A stretch of DNA of 64,000 bases from the NCBI GenBank assembly GCA_951230915.1, contig OX579637.1:34782001-34846000 (forward strand), written 5' to 3'. Shown here in pieces: positions 14,401 to 26,315 of the stretch (position 1 is the first letter of the stretch; every line of letters begins with the position of its first letter). The position numbers and the translations under genes are program-made. The DNA is from Antitrichia curtipendula. Lineage: Eukaryota > Streptophyta > Bryopsida > Hypnales > Leucodontaceae. The notes under the pieces were generated by a model. That model made no database searches. It saw nothing but the letters and a program-made list of their open reading frames with translations, and was not told where the DNA came from.

Positions 14401-15075
14401 TTATCAGTTTATTTCCATTTGTAATTGACGTACCCAAGAGTTCAACAAAATAGGAAATATATAGTGTTTGCAATTTCATGGCCCCAAATTCAAAAATCTC
14501 ATGAACTTTACCCTAATAATGCCCAAAACAACTTCATGCAAGTTGCAATTACTTTTGGGCTTGACAATCCACAAGAGTAATCAAGTTAATTCCATTTGTA
14601 ATTGATGTACTGAAAAGTTCAAAAAAATAAGGAATATAAGTTAGTTGTCTGCAATTTCATGGCCCCAAATTCAAAAGTCTCATGAACTTTACCCCAACAA
14701 TGGCCAAAACAACTTTATGCAAGTTGCAATTACTTTTGGGCTTGACAATCCACAAGAGTAATCAATTTAAATCCACTTGTTATTGATGTACCCAAGAGTT
14801 CAAAAAAATAAGGAATATAAGTTGCATGCTTGCAATTTCATGGCCCCAAATTCAAAAATCTTATAAACTTTACCCTAAAAATGTCCAAAACAACTTCATG
14901 CAAGTTGCATTTACTTTTGGGCTTCACTATCCACAAGAGTAATTAACTTGTTTCCATTTGTAATTGATGTACCCCAAGAGTTCAAAAAAATAGGGATTGT
15001 AAGTTAGGGGTCTGCAATTTGATGGCCCCAAATTTGAAAATGTCATGGACTTTCATCTTGGATTTTGGGAGACTT
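8440..15075. repeat. 177-bp AT-rich satellite, about 37 tandem monomers
   Basis: Tandem array with a period of 176-178 bp, seen for example in the start of the repeated segment 'cccaaaacaacttcatgcaa' at 8644, 8820, 8998 and 9176. Monomers share a purine/A-rich core and vary in modules such as 'gggcttgaca' versus 'gggctttaca' and 'aaggaatataagttggatg' versus 'gggaatatatggtgtctgc'. Recent duplications are visible: 12,840-13,017 against 13,018-13,195, and 14,090-14,270 against 14,275-14,455, are nearly identical. The array begins and ends abruptly. Open frames inside it are repeat artefacts. Monomer length is in the range common for plant centromeric or subtelomeric satellites, but location is unknown. 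Confidence 0.95.
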
Positions 15076-16985
15076 GTTTCTTTTATACATTTTATGTTTG
15101 TGTTGTGAAGTTTCATTATTAGTGAAGAGTATTAAGGTAGTTTGGTATAGGTAAACATTATTATTGCCTTTGTCTTACAGATTTGATCGCAGTGCATATT
15201 TAATTGCTTTTGGAATTTGAGACAAATAGAATTCATAATGTACACCAAGACATCTTCAGATTTGGCATCAGGGGATCTATCCAAATCACTAGAGCCAAGT
15301 GAATTTTAATCGGGGAATCAATTCAAAACATTGAGAAATGAGAGATCTATATAAGCATTAAGTAATCTTCTGATGTTTGTATAGATTATGGTTAGTCTAG
15401 AGTTTATAGTATAGTGTAGAAGTAATTAAATATGCCAATTTATCATTAATTTCTTTGTAACATTTTCTATTCATTTTTTTGATTTTATGTGAATGATGAC
15501 TAGGATTTTTTTTATTGATGGTTAGTTTTTAGGTACTTGATTAGGGACACTTGCATCATTTTGGGCAACCAATCATAGTGTATGATGTCCAATATATATG
15601 CATTATGAAATACTATTATTGGAAAGATCTCTGCACATGTTTTTAGAGTGAAGATAATTAATGTTTAGTGTGAGTAATTAATGAAATGAGAAAAGTATAT
15701 TAAACCCTAGACTCCATTTCTTATTCCCCCCCTAATTTCAAGTGAGGGTCTCACCACCCTAATTTCAAGTGAGCATTTGATTCAGCTTCTCTAATTTATT
15801 GGAGAAGGGCTGCAATTCATATAATTCTATTGATTTTGTCATTTACAAAAAATAGTTTCAATTGATTTAGGTGTATGTCCTGGCTATAATTGTAAGAAGT
15901 GACATTTGAATTCACTAGATTTTCTTGTTGTATGTGACCGATATGCTTAATACGTAGTTGGAGTGAAAAAGGGTTTATTCAATTGTACATGTTTGTGAGC
16001 CTACAATAAAATTAATACAATGTACTTGGCAATGATGAATTGTAGGTATTAGGGTCATTTCCATCATTATGAGCCTACACTATAGTAGGTGCTGTACATT
16101 TCACATCAAAAAATAATTGCAAATATCTATGCACACAAAATTTTGTAATTGCAAATATTCACATACATTACTACATAATATTTGGTATACTGCCCACATG
16201 TATGATTGTCTGTGATGATATAGTATGTCATAAATAGAAGCTCACATCTTTGCGTATCATGCTTTATAATGATATACTATATGATTTTCAAAGGCCCATA
16301 TCATAGCCTATGAGGCAACCAAATCTAGTAGACAAACAAGATTCATTAAGATAGGTTTACAGTAAAAAAAAAAATTTTACAAGAAATATGTTTTCCTTAT
16401 GGGAAATTAAAAATCCATGAGCATTTACTGATTTATGACTTTCCTAGAAAGCTTCTCTTATTTAATTTGAATTATAATATAATTATTTCTTTTAGGGTAA
16501 GAATTACGGTGAAGTGCACCAGTAACAACAAAATGGGAGCACGTCCATTGTACTTTAAATTGTAATGCCTATATAGTTATGTTCCCAAAATTGAAGGTGC
16601 GTAGGTTTAATAAAAAGAATTACATAAAAGGTACACAATGATTCTAATTTGGTCGCCAATGGGCTTCCTACCACATGTAGCGTAACAATGTAAATGGCTT
16701 ATGAAGTACCTCCATCATTTAAATAATGTTTTTGTTGTAGTGCCCTATACTTAGAAACCAAAACCTTAACCAACTTCATAATATTTAAGGAAATGATAAA
16801 TGAATATGTAATTCAGAACCAAGTAATACCCCCCAAAAAAATTTCCAATAACTAAGGGATTGATGAAGAAGTGTGGAATTAAGCAGCACACACGCGAACT
16901 ACCCCCTTTACTAATTGTAAGTGAAGAATAACTCATTAACTTAATTACCCCCCGCATAGTAAGTGAAGGTTAACTCTCACTCATG
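15076..16985. other. AT-rich intergenic DNA, no supported gene
   Basis: No domain-like frame, tRNA or clear terminal repeat found. A loosely repeated C-run motif (runs of 5-7 C followed by a segment ending near AAGTGA) occurs near 15,725, 15,755, 16,830, 16,900 and 16,950. Confidence 0.5.
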
Positions 16986-16989
16986 ACAA

Positions 16990-17880
16990 TGATGAATTGA
17001 TGACCCCTTCAGCCTGGGTCAAGTCACCTTCACGCCCTGTCAGATCATGCAGGCGGCGCAAAGATTGCTGTCAAGAGTTCCACCTGGCTCTCCCGTTGGG
17101 TCTCCTCTTCCTCTCGCTGTCTAGTGCGTCGACGAATGTAGCCCAATTTTGCCCAGCCTGGTGGTGCTTCTTGCTCCCCTTGTCGCCGTCGCTAGAGTTT
17201 GCATGCCTCTGCTTCTCGTCCGTCTCCGGCGCACGTAGTGTAGATTTTGTGGAGTTTGTGTTTAGGGTTCTTGCATTTGTGTTGCTGCTTCATGCATGGT
17301 GGGCTTCGCGTTAACGGCCTTGTTCAACCAGGCAGGAGCACGCGCACTAGGACATGCTGCGCAGCGCCCTTGAAGTAGTAGCGGAACAAGAGGACTTACT
17401 GCGGAGCGGCACGGTGACGTAGTTCTTTCCGTTTTCTAATGCGGAAGTGTTGAGGCGCTGGGAGGGAGCGACAGAGGGAGCTTCAGTGGTTCTGGAACGC
17501 GGACTTCATTTGGCGGATTTTGTGAGGGGGACGCTGTGGGATTGGAGGTTTTGCATGACTTTTGTTGCGTGAAGTTGGACAGTAGTGGCCTCGCAGCACG
17601 AAGGCAGAATTGGGGCAGCGTTGCGTGCTTTAGCTGCGGGAGGTCTTGGAAGAGCTCGAACTTAATGGTAGGAGGAATAGATCAGCAGGTCGTGGCGTTC
17701 CGTTGTGGTACGTGACATTTTCAATGTCTTTCTTCACTTTGTTTACTGATAGAGAGTTCAAATTGTATAGTTTGCATGAGTCATTGTCATTTCACTCAGT
17801 CGCAATGCAAGGTGGAGCAGAAATCACCCGTAGGTGTAGTTCATTTGTGTAGTTCGTTTGTTTACTTAGCATGCTTCAGT
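16990..17880 (+). other. GC-rich leader-like segment of the ParB-like locus B
   Basis: A sharp rise in G+C follows the AT-rich intergenic region. The frames here (16,997-17,314; 17,646-17,852) have skewed composition and no recognisable domain. By position this may be the promoter and 5' leader of the gene whose exons begin near 19,175. Inference only. Confidence 0.3.
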
Positions 17881-18639
17881 TGCCGCGATGATCCAGTAGA
17901 AAGTCCACGCCGAGGTGTAGTATAGCGCAGAGAGTAGTTTCCAAAGAGTTCGTCAAAGACGCTGTATGATTCATGTTCTGAGTGTCCATGACGGTCTGCA
18001 GCACCGATTTGTGTTACAAATGATTTTCTTTTGTCGTCTGAATGCACAAGTTTTGGCTGATACACTAGAATGTGTAGCGCAGAGAATGTATTACAGTTAC
18101 ATATTAGCATGAAATGGGTTTAGGGTAATTTCCAATGCTTTTGTTATAGATGCTAAATGATCTATGATAGAATTGTGTACCACAGGGTGGTTGTGCACAT
18201 TGTACATGTTTACTATATTCAGTTAATAAAAAACTGAGTGAGCCATGAAATGGATTTGTACATTGCAGGAATTCGTGAAGAGTCTGATTCTGGCAATGGG
18301 GCATTGTTGATAAATCACACCATATTGTAACATGGACGACCGCAGCACGTAGTCATGGCGAGCTCCTCCATACTCGCAGGAATTCAAGCGGAGTGGAATA
18401 ACCCGTAAGTTTCCAATTCTCATTCTGAATTACTGTCTGGTTGTACTTGTATTAGAAGTGAGTCATTCTCTTAGTGTCTGACTCTTAACATGAGAAGCAA
18501 CTGCAGAATAGGACAGACAGTAAAAACGAATTAGGTGTGTTAGGTACCTCCCAATAAAAATACAAAGAACCCCGAGTGTAGATCAAGTAGTCTAAGCATC
18601 TCCAGAAAAAGAGACGGATCACATGTATTGGAAGATCGC

Positions 18640-19005
18640 TGTAAATTATTATCGGCAGTTCTCCCGCTGTATATGTTGTGAAGACTGTTGATGGGATCCT
18701 TTCATTGTAGATTGCCGAAAGAGGTTAAAGAAGGACACACACCGTAAGTGGTCATGGATAAGTATCGGGATAACTCTCGCTGAAATCTCAATGGACTTGT
18801 GAGAAAGATGCCTCTGGACCATTGGGAGATCTCCCAGTGAGTACTTATAGAAGTTCTATTCATTAAAACATCTCAGTGTCCTTTTGGTTACGTTTACAAC
18901 TTATTCAACGGGATAATTTCCATTAATTCTTGTAAGAAGTAGAGTTGAAATTGGGTGTGCAATGAGATTCCACACAGGAGCAACGGGATATCTCTCGATG
19001 GAAGT
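18640..19005. repeat. Hairpin repeats, family B, cluster 1
   Basis: Short imperfect palindromes built on CGGGAGATATCTCCCG-like arms: near 18,655-18,675 (half-site), 18,765-18,785, 18,819-18,838 (TTGGGAGATCTCCCAG) and 18,979-19,001 (CAACGGGATATCTCTCGATG). They lie in the noncoding DNA before the first ParB-like exon. The same motif recurs in the intron and 3' flank of that gene and was not seen outside locus B. Confidence 0.7.
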
Positions 19006-19174
19006 ATAGTGGAATAATGAGAAAATGAGGTTGTTGGACCATCCTGATAGTTAATGGTTGTCATACTGAGCCTCTGAAATGTGTCTAATATTTGATTGTG
19101 TGTGACATTGGACAGAGAGAATTCCTCGAAGGATTTTCCTGTAGACTTGTCACCTGTTAGACTGTACAAGTTCT

Positions 19175-22012
19175 GTGGACTCCGTGGTGCACACCTATCA
19201 ATACAATGGCGATAATTTCCCCGAAGCGGTCTTCCGATGTGATGAGAAAGTTACAACATGGGGCCTCGAGTGGATGGACCAACCAGACGGGGCTATGATC
19301 ATATTTCCGAAGTTGGCATTCCGTGAGAAGAGTCACGTTACGACGGGCTTAGATGTGCTGGAGCTTCAGGGCTTAGATAACTCCACAATCTTGGTCATTG
19401 TTTAGGAGGATGTTCCCAGAAAGCAAGAGAAAAGAGTATATGGGTTGATCCTGGACTACGCAACTATGGATCTCCAAATGTGCGAGACCTTCACTCGGAA
19501 AGGGATGCTTGACAAAATAGACGGTTTCTACTTCTGGACCCCACAGGAGATGAAGAATGAGTGGGACATTATTGACAAGAACCGTCGGCAGTGAAATGTC
19601 TCCATCGCAGCACCTGCAGGCACACCTTCGAAGCCATCTCCAAAGAATAAGGGGATCAAGCTGAAGGCCATTGCCGGAGCCCCAGGAGATGTCGTGGTGG
19701 AGGAAGCCGACGGAAAGGCAAAAAGCAAGAAGAAGCTAAAGGTCGCTCCACTGTTTATTCATCGCGTTGTGAACATGACGGATGCCGATATCGCAAAACT
19801 GGACGCCAGTGAGGTCAAAGAGATACATAAGTTGTACAACCAGGTATTCAAGCCAATGTACAAGTGGGAGAAGAAGCCATTTGCCAATAAAGCAGGTGAA
19901 CTCTTGCGAGTCCACTATAAGTTCCTGCACCAGGCTCCTCCTGAAAAACTTGTGTATAGAGGGATTGAACAAGCACGTCTAGTAGGAATTAAAAATCAGA
20001 TTCTCATCAACGGCGACTACCAATCGGAGAACCGATGCATTACAGTCCTTCCGTTGAAGCGGGGTCCATATGGGCCGGACAAATTGGTGACTTTCTATGA
20101 CTCCTGTCCGAAAATGGAAAGTCTAACTGCCAAATCGCATTACTACATTATTGGTGGTCAGCACACTGTTCAAGCGACCAAGGAGCTGATTGAGAACGGT
20201 GACATTCCTCTGGCTGACAAGACGGAGGCGTCTACGTTCAACATTATTCCCATGTGGGCACCGTATTCCACCAAGACGACTGAAATGATGCACCTCTCCA
20301 AAGTTTTGAATCAAAACGTTGCTGGTGAGCAGAAAGAGCAGAGCTTCACACAACAGCTTGCTCACGCTCGAATAAAGTGGAAGGACATGGGCAGCCCAGT
20401 GCCATTATATGGAGGACGAATGCATTCACAAGCGTATAATGTAAGTTCAACTTTCTGAATATGTTAGTTCTTATTTGGTATATCATTTTTGTCTTGTGTA
20501 TAAAAGTCATCGAGATAACTCCCGATGTGCTCCCTATTGGGAGATATCTCGTTGTCCACCGTTTTCTAATTACCCTCCCACTTGACAACGGGATATCTCT
20601 CGATGTCGACTGTATTATTTGAAACATCACATTCAGCGAGAACTATCTCGATAATTATCAGTGAAATTGCAAATGGACGATCAACGGGAAATATCCCGAT
20701 GGTTTGTAGACGACACTCGTCTTAGTCATTACCTTCACAATTAACAGTGTGAGTATTCCTGTACAGGATTTCTATCCGAAAATGTCCACCATCTTTACGG
20801 GGTTCAAGAATCCTGACTCTGTGGATTTGAAAATTCCGCTTCTATTCATGGAGAAGGACGAAGATGTGGACCGGTGGATCCAGATTGCCAAAGACTTCCT
20901 GAGCCACAAGCTTCCTGATGATAATGGACCCAAAGCCAAGGGCAAGCGTAAACCATTGTCCTACACTGACTTCAAGCCCTTATACGGACTTCAAGATGAG
21001 GACCTGAACTACTTGGCGGGACAAGTGGAGAAGGAAATAGTGTGTATGAAGAAGACGGCTCTAAACATTGATATGTTTGGGAATGCGTTGATTCCAGTCG
21101 GTGTGGCAGCGGGACGGAAGAAGAAGGTGAGGGCCATGAAGAACAAGCTCATGTGCCACTACGACGGTCACCCGCTTCCAAGCAAGAAGCCCGAATACAT
21201 TCCATACACGGCTGCGGAGTGGGATGAATTTGCGGAAGCCAAGAATATCACCCGGTCCCAACTCGAATGGTGGGTGGATAAGAGCATGGCCACGGAACTA
21301 GGGAGGGAGTGGATGGAGGGGCGAACTAAGGCCCTCAACAAGACATGTGACCAAGACATGTGTCCGGACGTTGTCAAGACAATGTGGCAGTCGTATATGA
21401 ATTCCCATGCAGAAGAGGTGGAGGTTGCCGTATCGAAGGTATTCGAAAACGAATACCTCTGCAGGGTCATGGACGACAGAAGCTGGGACATTACGAAGAT
21501 TTTGACTGAAGCTTCCGTCAAGGCATGGCGTGGTGAAGCAAGGTTCCACATATACTTTTGGTTCCTTTTTGAAGTCACAAGTGCCGGAGGCCAGGCAAAA
21601 CTCCTGGAGCATCACAAGTTGAAGCGTCTGTTCGATGCTTTGGAGTACAAGGACGCTGCTGGACGCATTCTGAGAGCCCGTTCACCCGCAGTTCTCATAA
21701 CGGATGCTGCAGGATTTTACACTGTATTGACACACTTGCAGAAGCGTTTTGACGAGAGTAAGGTTCACGTCTGGGACTGGCACGTAATCTATTACATTCT
21801 GGACAAGGTAGATGGCTTTCCAAAAGCGGTGGCCGGCACGCATTACACCGTGTACTTAGTCTTCCTTTTTGCCTACAATGAGGACCACGGGTCTACGAGT
21901 AGCTTCCACAGCTTCTTCCCGGGCAGACAAGAGATATTTGTCGTGTATTTTTCCAGGAAATTGGACAAAGTAGACACATTGTACCGGCGCCCGATTATGC
22001 CTTGGAGGGTCA
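19175..22012 (+). pseudogene. ParB/DGQHR-like protein gene, locus B; two stops, truncated by a transposon
   Basis: The first exon frame runs 19,175-20,440, interrupted by TAG at 19,403-19,405 and TGA at 19,592-19,594. Intron 20,441-20,766 (GTAAGT...TGTACAG) is phase 0. The second exon runs from 20,767 until a mobile element enters at 22,013, whose first bases supply an artificial stop at 22,015-22,017. The motif YYIIGGQHTVQATK (20,141-20,182) resembles the ParB/sulfiredoxin-fold signature and the DGQHR motif. The homologue at 55,085 has YIINGQHSVEASK and an intron at the equivalent place, followed by the same W-x-D-M-G region. A basic KSKKKLK stretch could be a nuclear signal. The true start is uncertain: frame 19,175 opens with GTG after a possible acceptor ('gtacaag'). 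Role unknown; a DNA-binding or NTP-handling function is inferred from the fold only. Confidence 0.6.
20441..20766 (+). repeat. Intron with five family B hairpins
   Basis: This intron contains palindromes near 20,506-20,526, 20,541-20,558, 20,587-20,607, 20,637-20,655 and 20,681-20,701. One example is CATCGAGATAACTCCCGATG. The donor is GTAAGT; the acceptor is chosen at 20,766 because it keeps phase 0 and matches the intron phase of the locus C homologue. The homologous intron in locus C (56,534-56,682) carries a family C hairpin instead. Confidence 0.7.
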
Positions 22013-22285
22013 TGTGACGATACGTAACATCCGGACACTAAAATTAATGCATAGGATAGAGGCAAATAGGAGGAGAACTTTGAATTTTTTGCATAGGTGT
22101 AGAAGTTTAGACGCTAGAGACCTAAATTAGAAAAGATTTCTTTTGAAAGAACGATTAAACAATAATTAGGTTAATACAATGTTCCGGAACCAGTAGCCGG
22201 AAAGCCGGAAGATCCGGATTGTAGGGTTTCCGGCTAGGGAACTTATGGGAACTCCACCGGTCGGGAACTTAGGATTTTCCGCCGC

Positions 22286-22293
22286 TATATAAA
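22286..22293 (+). promoter_or_regulatory. TATA box of family D copy 1
   Basis: TATATAAA 273 bp from the element's 5' end and about 140 bp before the ATG at 22,433. The equivalent site is kept in the other copies at 272-295 bp from their 5' ends (32,948-32,955 minus; 37,080-37,088 minus; 33,569-33,576 plus), which supports an internal Pol II promoter. Confidence 0.7.
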
Positions 22294-22432
22294 CTCCGCC
22301 GCCATTCTCATTCGGTCTCTTTTCTCTACGGTTCTTCGCGAGTACGCTTAATGAGTGGAAGGGTGGTGAGATAAGATCAAGATAGAAAGTGGAAGTGAGG
22401 TCGGTGCAACCCGAGTCCGGAAGACTGTCAAG

Positions 22433-24375
22433 ATGACAGAAACTCCAGTTCGGAAATCGGCGGTGACCGCCCAGAGTGTCAGTCCAATGATTCCGTTCAA
22501 TCCGGATCGTCATAGGGAGTTGAAGGAGGATTTAGAGGTCATGGGCTGTGTCGAATTCTTACACCGCCCGTGGGACTTGAAGAATGAGGGAATGATTGAG
22601 GAACTCCTTTACGGAGTTTCCAATCAATATGAGTTGACGGTGAGGGGCCGCCCAAGAACTTGGACTCAAGAACTCTGGGCCGGAACATATTTCGCCGTTA
22701 ATAGGGGACTCAGATGGGCGGGACAGACAGAGAAGTTCGCGGCGGAAAGGTTCCAGAATTCCGCCGACCCAAAGGAGGGGTTTGCGGCAATCGATTGTGT
22801 CTTTGTCCGGGATCATCAACTCTTAGAGTTCCTGATTCCCATCCTGTATCCGGAGAAGCCCAGCCGGGTGACCATCATGATGGCGAACACCATTTTTGGA
22901 ACTCTAGGAAATAGGATAAACCCGCCTCCAAGACCCGTGAATTGGGGCGGACTTATTCACACAATTGTGAATAAGTTAGCGAATGGGATTGCAGGACGGA
23001 AGTCCAGTCGCATTAGCTCGTACTTGTTCCACATATACCACCGGATGGAGACCCTGAGCAGCTCATGTACCGGAAAGGAGAAAATTTCTTCAAGTACGGA
23101 CTGAAGCCGGAAGCTGAGCCGGAGGAGCCAGAGTCGGAGGATGAGGAGGTTCCGGAGGAAACACAGACAACTCCGGAGAAGGCCGGGCCCAACAAACGTA
23201 AGTCCACGGATCGGGCCTCGCAAGGGAAGCAAGTGGCGGAAGGTTTCGTCTAACCGGAAAGTCCGAATCCGGATATAGATCCGGTCGAGAGCGCCATCCA
23301 GTGGCTGCGAACAACGAGGACAGTGAATGACCGGATGGCGGCAGTCCTCCAAGACGTCTGTACTTTGCTAGGGGTAAGGGACAAGACAGAAATCCTAGCC
23401 GCCATTGCACGGAGACCGGATCCGGAGGAAGTCAAGGTCCTTCACACCCAGATCCGGACACTCCAGGAGGAACGAAACCAATTCTAGAACCAGTACCAGT
23501 GGTCGGAACGAGAGATGTTCATCGTGAACCGGAAGGCGACGGAGGCGATGGCCCTAGTCCGTAGGCTAGGGGATTTGGTGGACCTTCCTGCCAGCACCAT
23601 CTCGAGAGCCCAACTCTGGAACTTTCAGATGGTGGCACAAGGACACATCACCGGAACGAAGGTGGTGCTCATACTGACGGATTTCGAGGCCTGGATGGAG
23701 GGAGTGCTCAAAGAGATGCGACAGCTAATCGGAAGCCTCGACCCGAACCTACTCGACCAAGCAATGTTCGCAGATCTTCTGGGAGGAGAGTTTCAAGAAA
23801 CTCTAGGTGCCGGAACTTCAACAGAGAAGAGGAATCCGGGAATCCAGACTCGTGTGGCGACTTATCGGAAAGTCACTACACCGAAGGACGCGGGCACGCA
23901 GACCATAGTGATCGAGGAGGCATCCGGAAGGCAGGCGGTGGTGAATTTGTTCCCACCTCTCCAGTTCATGGAGACGGAAGCTGAGGCCATAGCCGCAACA
24001 AGTGTCAGAAATCCAGCCCGGACCGATCCGGATAGGTTTTTGCACATGCAAAATACTCCTCCGCCAGCAAATCCGGACAACACCGTCATCAATCTGACGG
24101 AAACAAAGTCGATGCGGCAGAAACAAACGAGGTTCGAGGAGCCACTGGAGATCAAGAAGACGGAAGAGGAATCCGCCAATTTCCATTCTCAATCCAAAGA
24201 AATGGATTCGAATCCGCCCCAAATCCGAACTCGATCCACAACAAAGACGACTCCATCGAAAGTGACAACCCGGAAGCCAACTCCTGCGAATATAAGGGCC
24301 GGATCGTCATCAAAGAAACCCCGCAAACGACTAGTGCGGGTTGTTACCTTGGTAGTTAGGATTTTGTCTGGTTAG
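22433..24375 (+). pseudogene. Family D gag-like/structural protein, copy 1 (frameshift and two stops)
   Basis: The N-terminal part (22,433-23,104) carries the block LIPILYPEKP followed by a MANTIFG-like segment, shared by all four copies. A 10-bp deletion near 23,053, relative to copy 2, shifts the frame. The protein resumes at 23,065 and is stopped by TAA at 23,251-23,253 (CAA in copy 2) and TAG at 23,485-23,487. It then stays open to 24,375. Layout: globular N-terminal half, acidic Glu-rich linker, coiled coil, then a polar basic tail. The general layout recalls plant 'transposon gag-like' proteins, but I do not recognise a named domain with confidence. Confidence 0.65.
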
Positions 24376-25153
24376 TTATTTCCGGAACGGGTAACCCAAA
24401 TTGTGGGCCCTTGGTTCCGGACCTTTAGGATTTTAACGGCTTTCTGTTTTAGCCGGAACGGTTATTAGGACCGTTAGCCGGATTTCTAGTTGGCTGTTGG
24501 CCGGATTTTGTGTGGGCCTTTTGGCCGCTTTTTGTTTGTTTTTAAAGGCAGGCCGGCTTGTTGGCTTGTCATTCCCTTTCTTGTCATTTAATCGGAGCTT
24601 ACCAGAGATCAGTTTGATCATTTCTTTGCGTATCGCATTTATGATTGAGTTGCATGTTGGTTTGTGAGTGAGAGTGTACAAGAGGGAGTCTGGATCCTTT
24701 GGCTGACGGATATATATGTTGTGACGGAAGAGCCTTAGACTTGTGAAAGAGGAGCTGTGCGTGGTGCCTTTAATTTTCTGGAATGGTGATCCGGTGGAAG
24801 CTTGTTGCGGGTGAGGGTGCGAGTTCGGAAGTCCAGGGAGGATTTCGTGCGGAGATAAGCAACCGCTAGAGGAATTATCCCAGCCATCGGAAGGTCTGCC
24901 AACCTCCGGAGTAGTCGAGAGCGAAGAAGTTAGCACTACAATCCGGAAAGTCTGGATCTGTCGTTGTAGTAAGGCGGATCTAACCGGGCCTTGTGTGACC
25001 TACTTTTCGGATAAGTCATCCGGAAGGTTGTAAGTGTACGGATTTCTCTCCTTGCTATTACAGTATAATTTTTGGATGTTTGTTTTGGTTGTTATGGAGA
25101 GAGAGTGTGTGAGTTAGGAGTAGTGAGTCCTTGCCCCTCGGAAAGATCAATAG

Positions 25154-25176
25154 TGGACCCCCTGAGGGTGAAACAA
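25154..25176 (+). ncRNA. Conserved 3' stem-loop of family D, copy 1
   Basis: Stem CCCCTG with CAAGGG (one mismatch) around loop AGGGTGAAA, in the 3' noncoding part. Equivalent stem-loops are at 30,064-30,085 (minus), 34,139-34,160 (minus) and 39,785-39,805 (plus). In copies 2 and 3 the stem is CCCCTG/CAGGGG, and in copy 4 it is CCTCTG/CAGAGG, a compensatory change. It is probably an RNA structure of the element transcript; function unknown. Confidence 0.5.
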
Positions 25177-25428
25177 GGGTATCTAAAACCAGTTACTTAG
25201 AAAGTCGGAAACGGATTCTGGAAGAAGACGGATCCGGACTAGAATCCGGATAAAACTAGTTTCCGGAAGAGACCAATAGATTGTACGGATTGCTTGGGGT
25301 GATTTGGGAAGTGATTCCGGATACCCAAAACTTGCAGCAACATAGTAGAATTCCCTGAGACGATAATTCGTGTCATCTTACCACATTTTTGTGTTAAAGA
25401 TACTTACGCGCTAACTACGCGTGCGACA

Positions 25429-26300
25429 GAAGGCTTCAGAATCATGTCAGGAATAGTGCGTGGTTGATTCCTGTGTACCTTAGACTTCATCGGGAGTTCT
25501 CCCAATATTGAATGCGGCGTTTCACTTCTATTAGACTGTATATTACCTTGAATATAGATTGTAATTTTCTTTGTAATTGCACCCATAAATTGTAGAGCAG
25601 ACATTTTTTTGAACTTGTAAATGGTTTTCGGGCTCAAACATTATCGAATACGGATTATTAGTTAATTGGTACCTTGAGAGAAATCATTGTAAATGCATAG
25701 TTGATATGTTTTTTGAGTGATTCCACACTTTTACTCAGTGTGTGTTTTCTATGTAGTTGTGGTCCTTGGTTTTGTGTTTTTTTTTTTTTTATGTAGACAA
25801 TTTGCCTGTGCACGTCATGCGTTACCTTTCCCTTGGCATTTTTTAAAATTATGTACTTCGCGAAGAGTGACCACAATTCACGTGTAATTAGTAGTTTATC
25901 TCTAGGACATTGCGTATAAGGAATGCGGAGTTTGGTCTTTTCTCAAGTAGCGCACTGATATGGATAGGCTAACTCCTATGTCTTTGATATCCAATTTCTA
26001 ATGATGTAATGCTTTATTTGTAGATATTCTGTTGCATAGGGGTTCTCAAGAAACTGCTTTTTTTATTGTAAATGTATCTAGAGATCTTCTGCTGTTTAAA
26101 GGTTCTCAGTAAAGTGAGTATTCTTTGGAATAACATCGAGATATCTCCCCCTTGCTTAAGGCTTCTTTATAGTAACTTCATCAAGTGATATCACTTTATT
26201 TTAAGGTTCTTAGCAAAGTGAGTTTTCTTTGGAACAATACCGGGATTTCTCCCGTTGTTTGATGGTTCTCCTGTATTTGTTTAATTGACATTCTTGCTGA
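25429..26300. repeat. 3' continuation of locus B with family B hairpins
   Basis: Resumes after the transposon. It contains family B palindromes near 25,489-25,506 (CATCGGGAGTTCTCCC), 26,134-26,151 and 26,239-26,258 (ACCGGGATTTCTCCCGTTG). Their presence shows that this DNA and the 18.6-22.0 kb DNA are one locus split by copy 1. Confidence 0.65.
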
Positions 26301-26315
26301 GTTTTGTTGCTGCAG

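Larger units (their letters stand above)
22013..25428 (+). mobile_element. Family D transposable element, copy 1
   Basis: 3416 bp beginning TGTGACGATACG and ending CGCGTGCGACA. Ends match copy 2 (TGTGACATTACG ... reverse complement TGTCGCATGCG). Copy 1 and copy 2 are near-identical along their length, in opposite orientation. There are short imperfect terminal inverted repeats (TGTNRC) but no long direct repeats, so it is not a standard LTR element. It encodes one gag-like protein and no transposase, integrase or reverse transcriptase that I can see. It inserted in the second exon of the ParB-like gene of locus B. The 5-bp flanks differ (GGTCA left, GAAGG right), so no target duplication is visible here, unlike copies 2 and 3. 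Confidence 0.8.

Noticed and set aside
15725..16960. C-run motif repeats as ends of an inverted-repeat transposon
   Set aside because: The motifs do not form matching inverted ends and no target duplication could be found.
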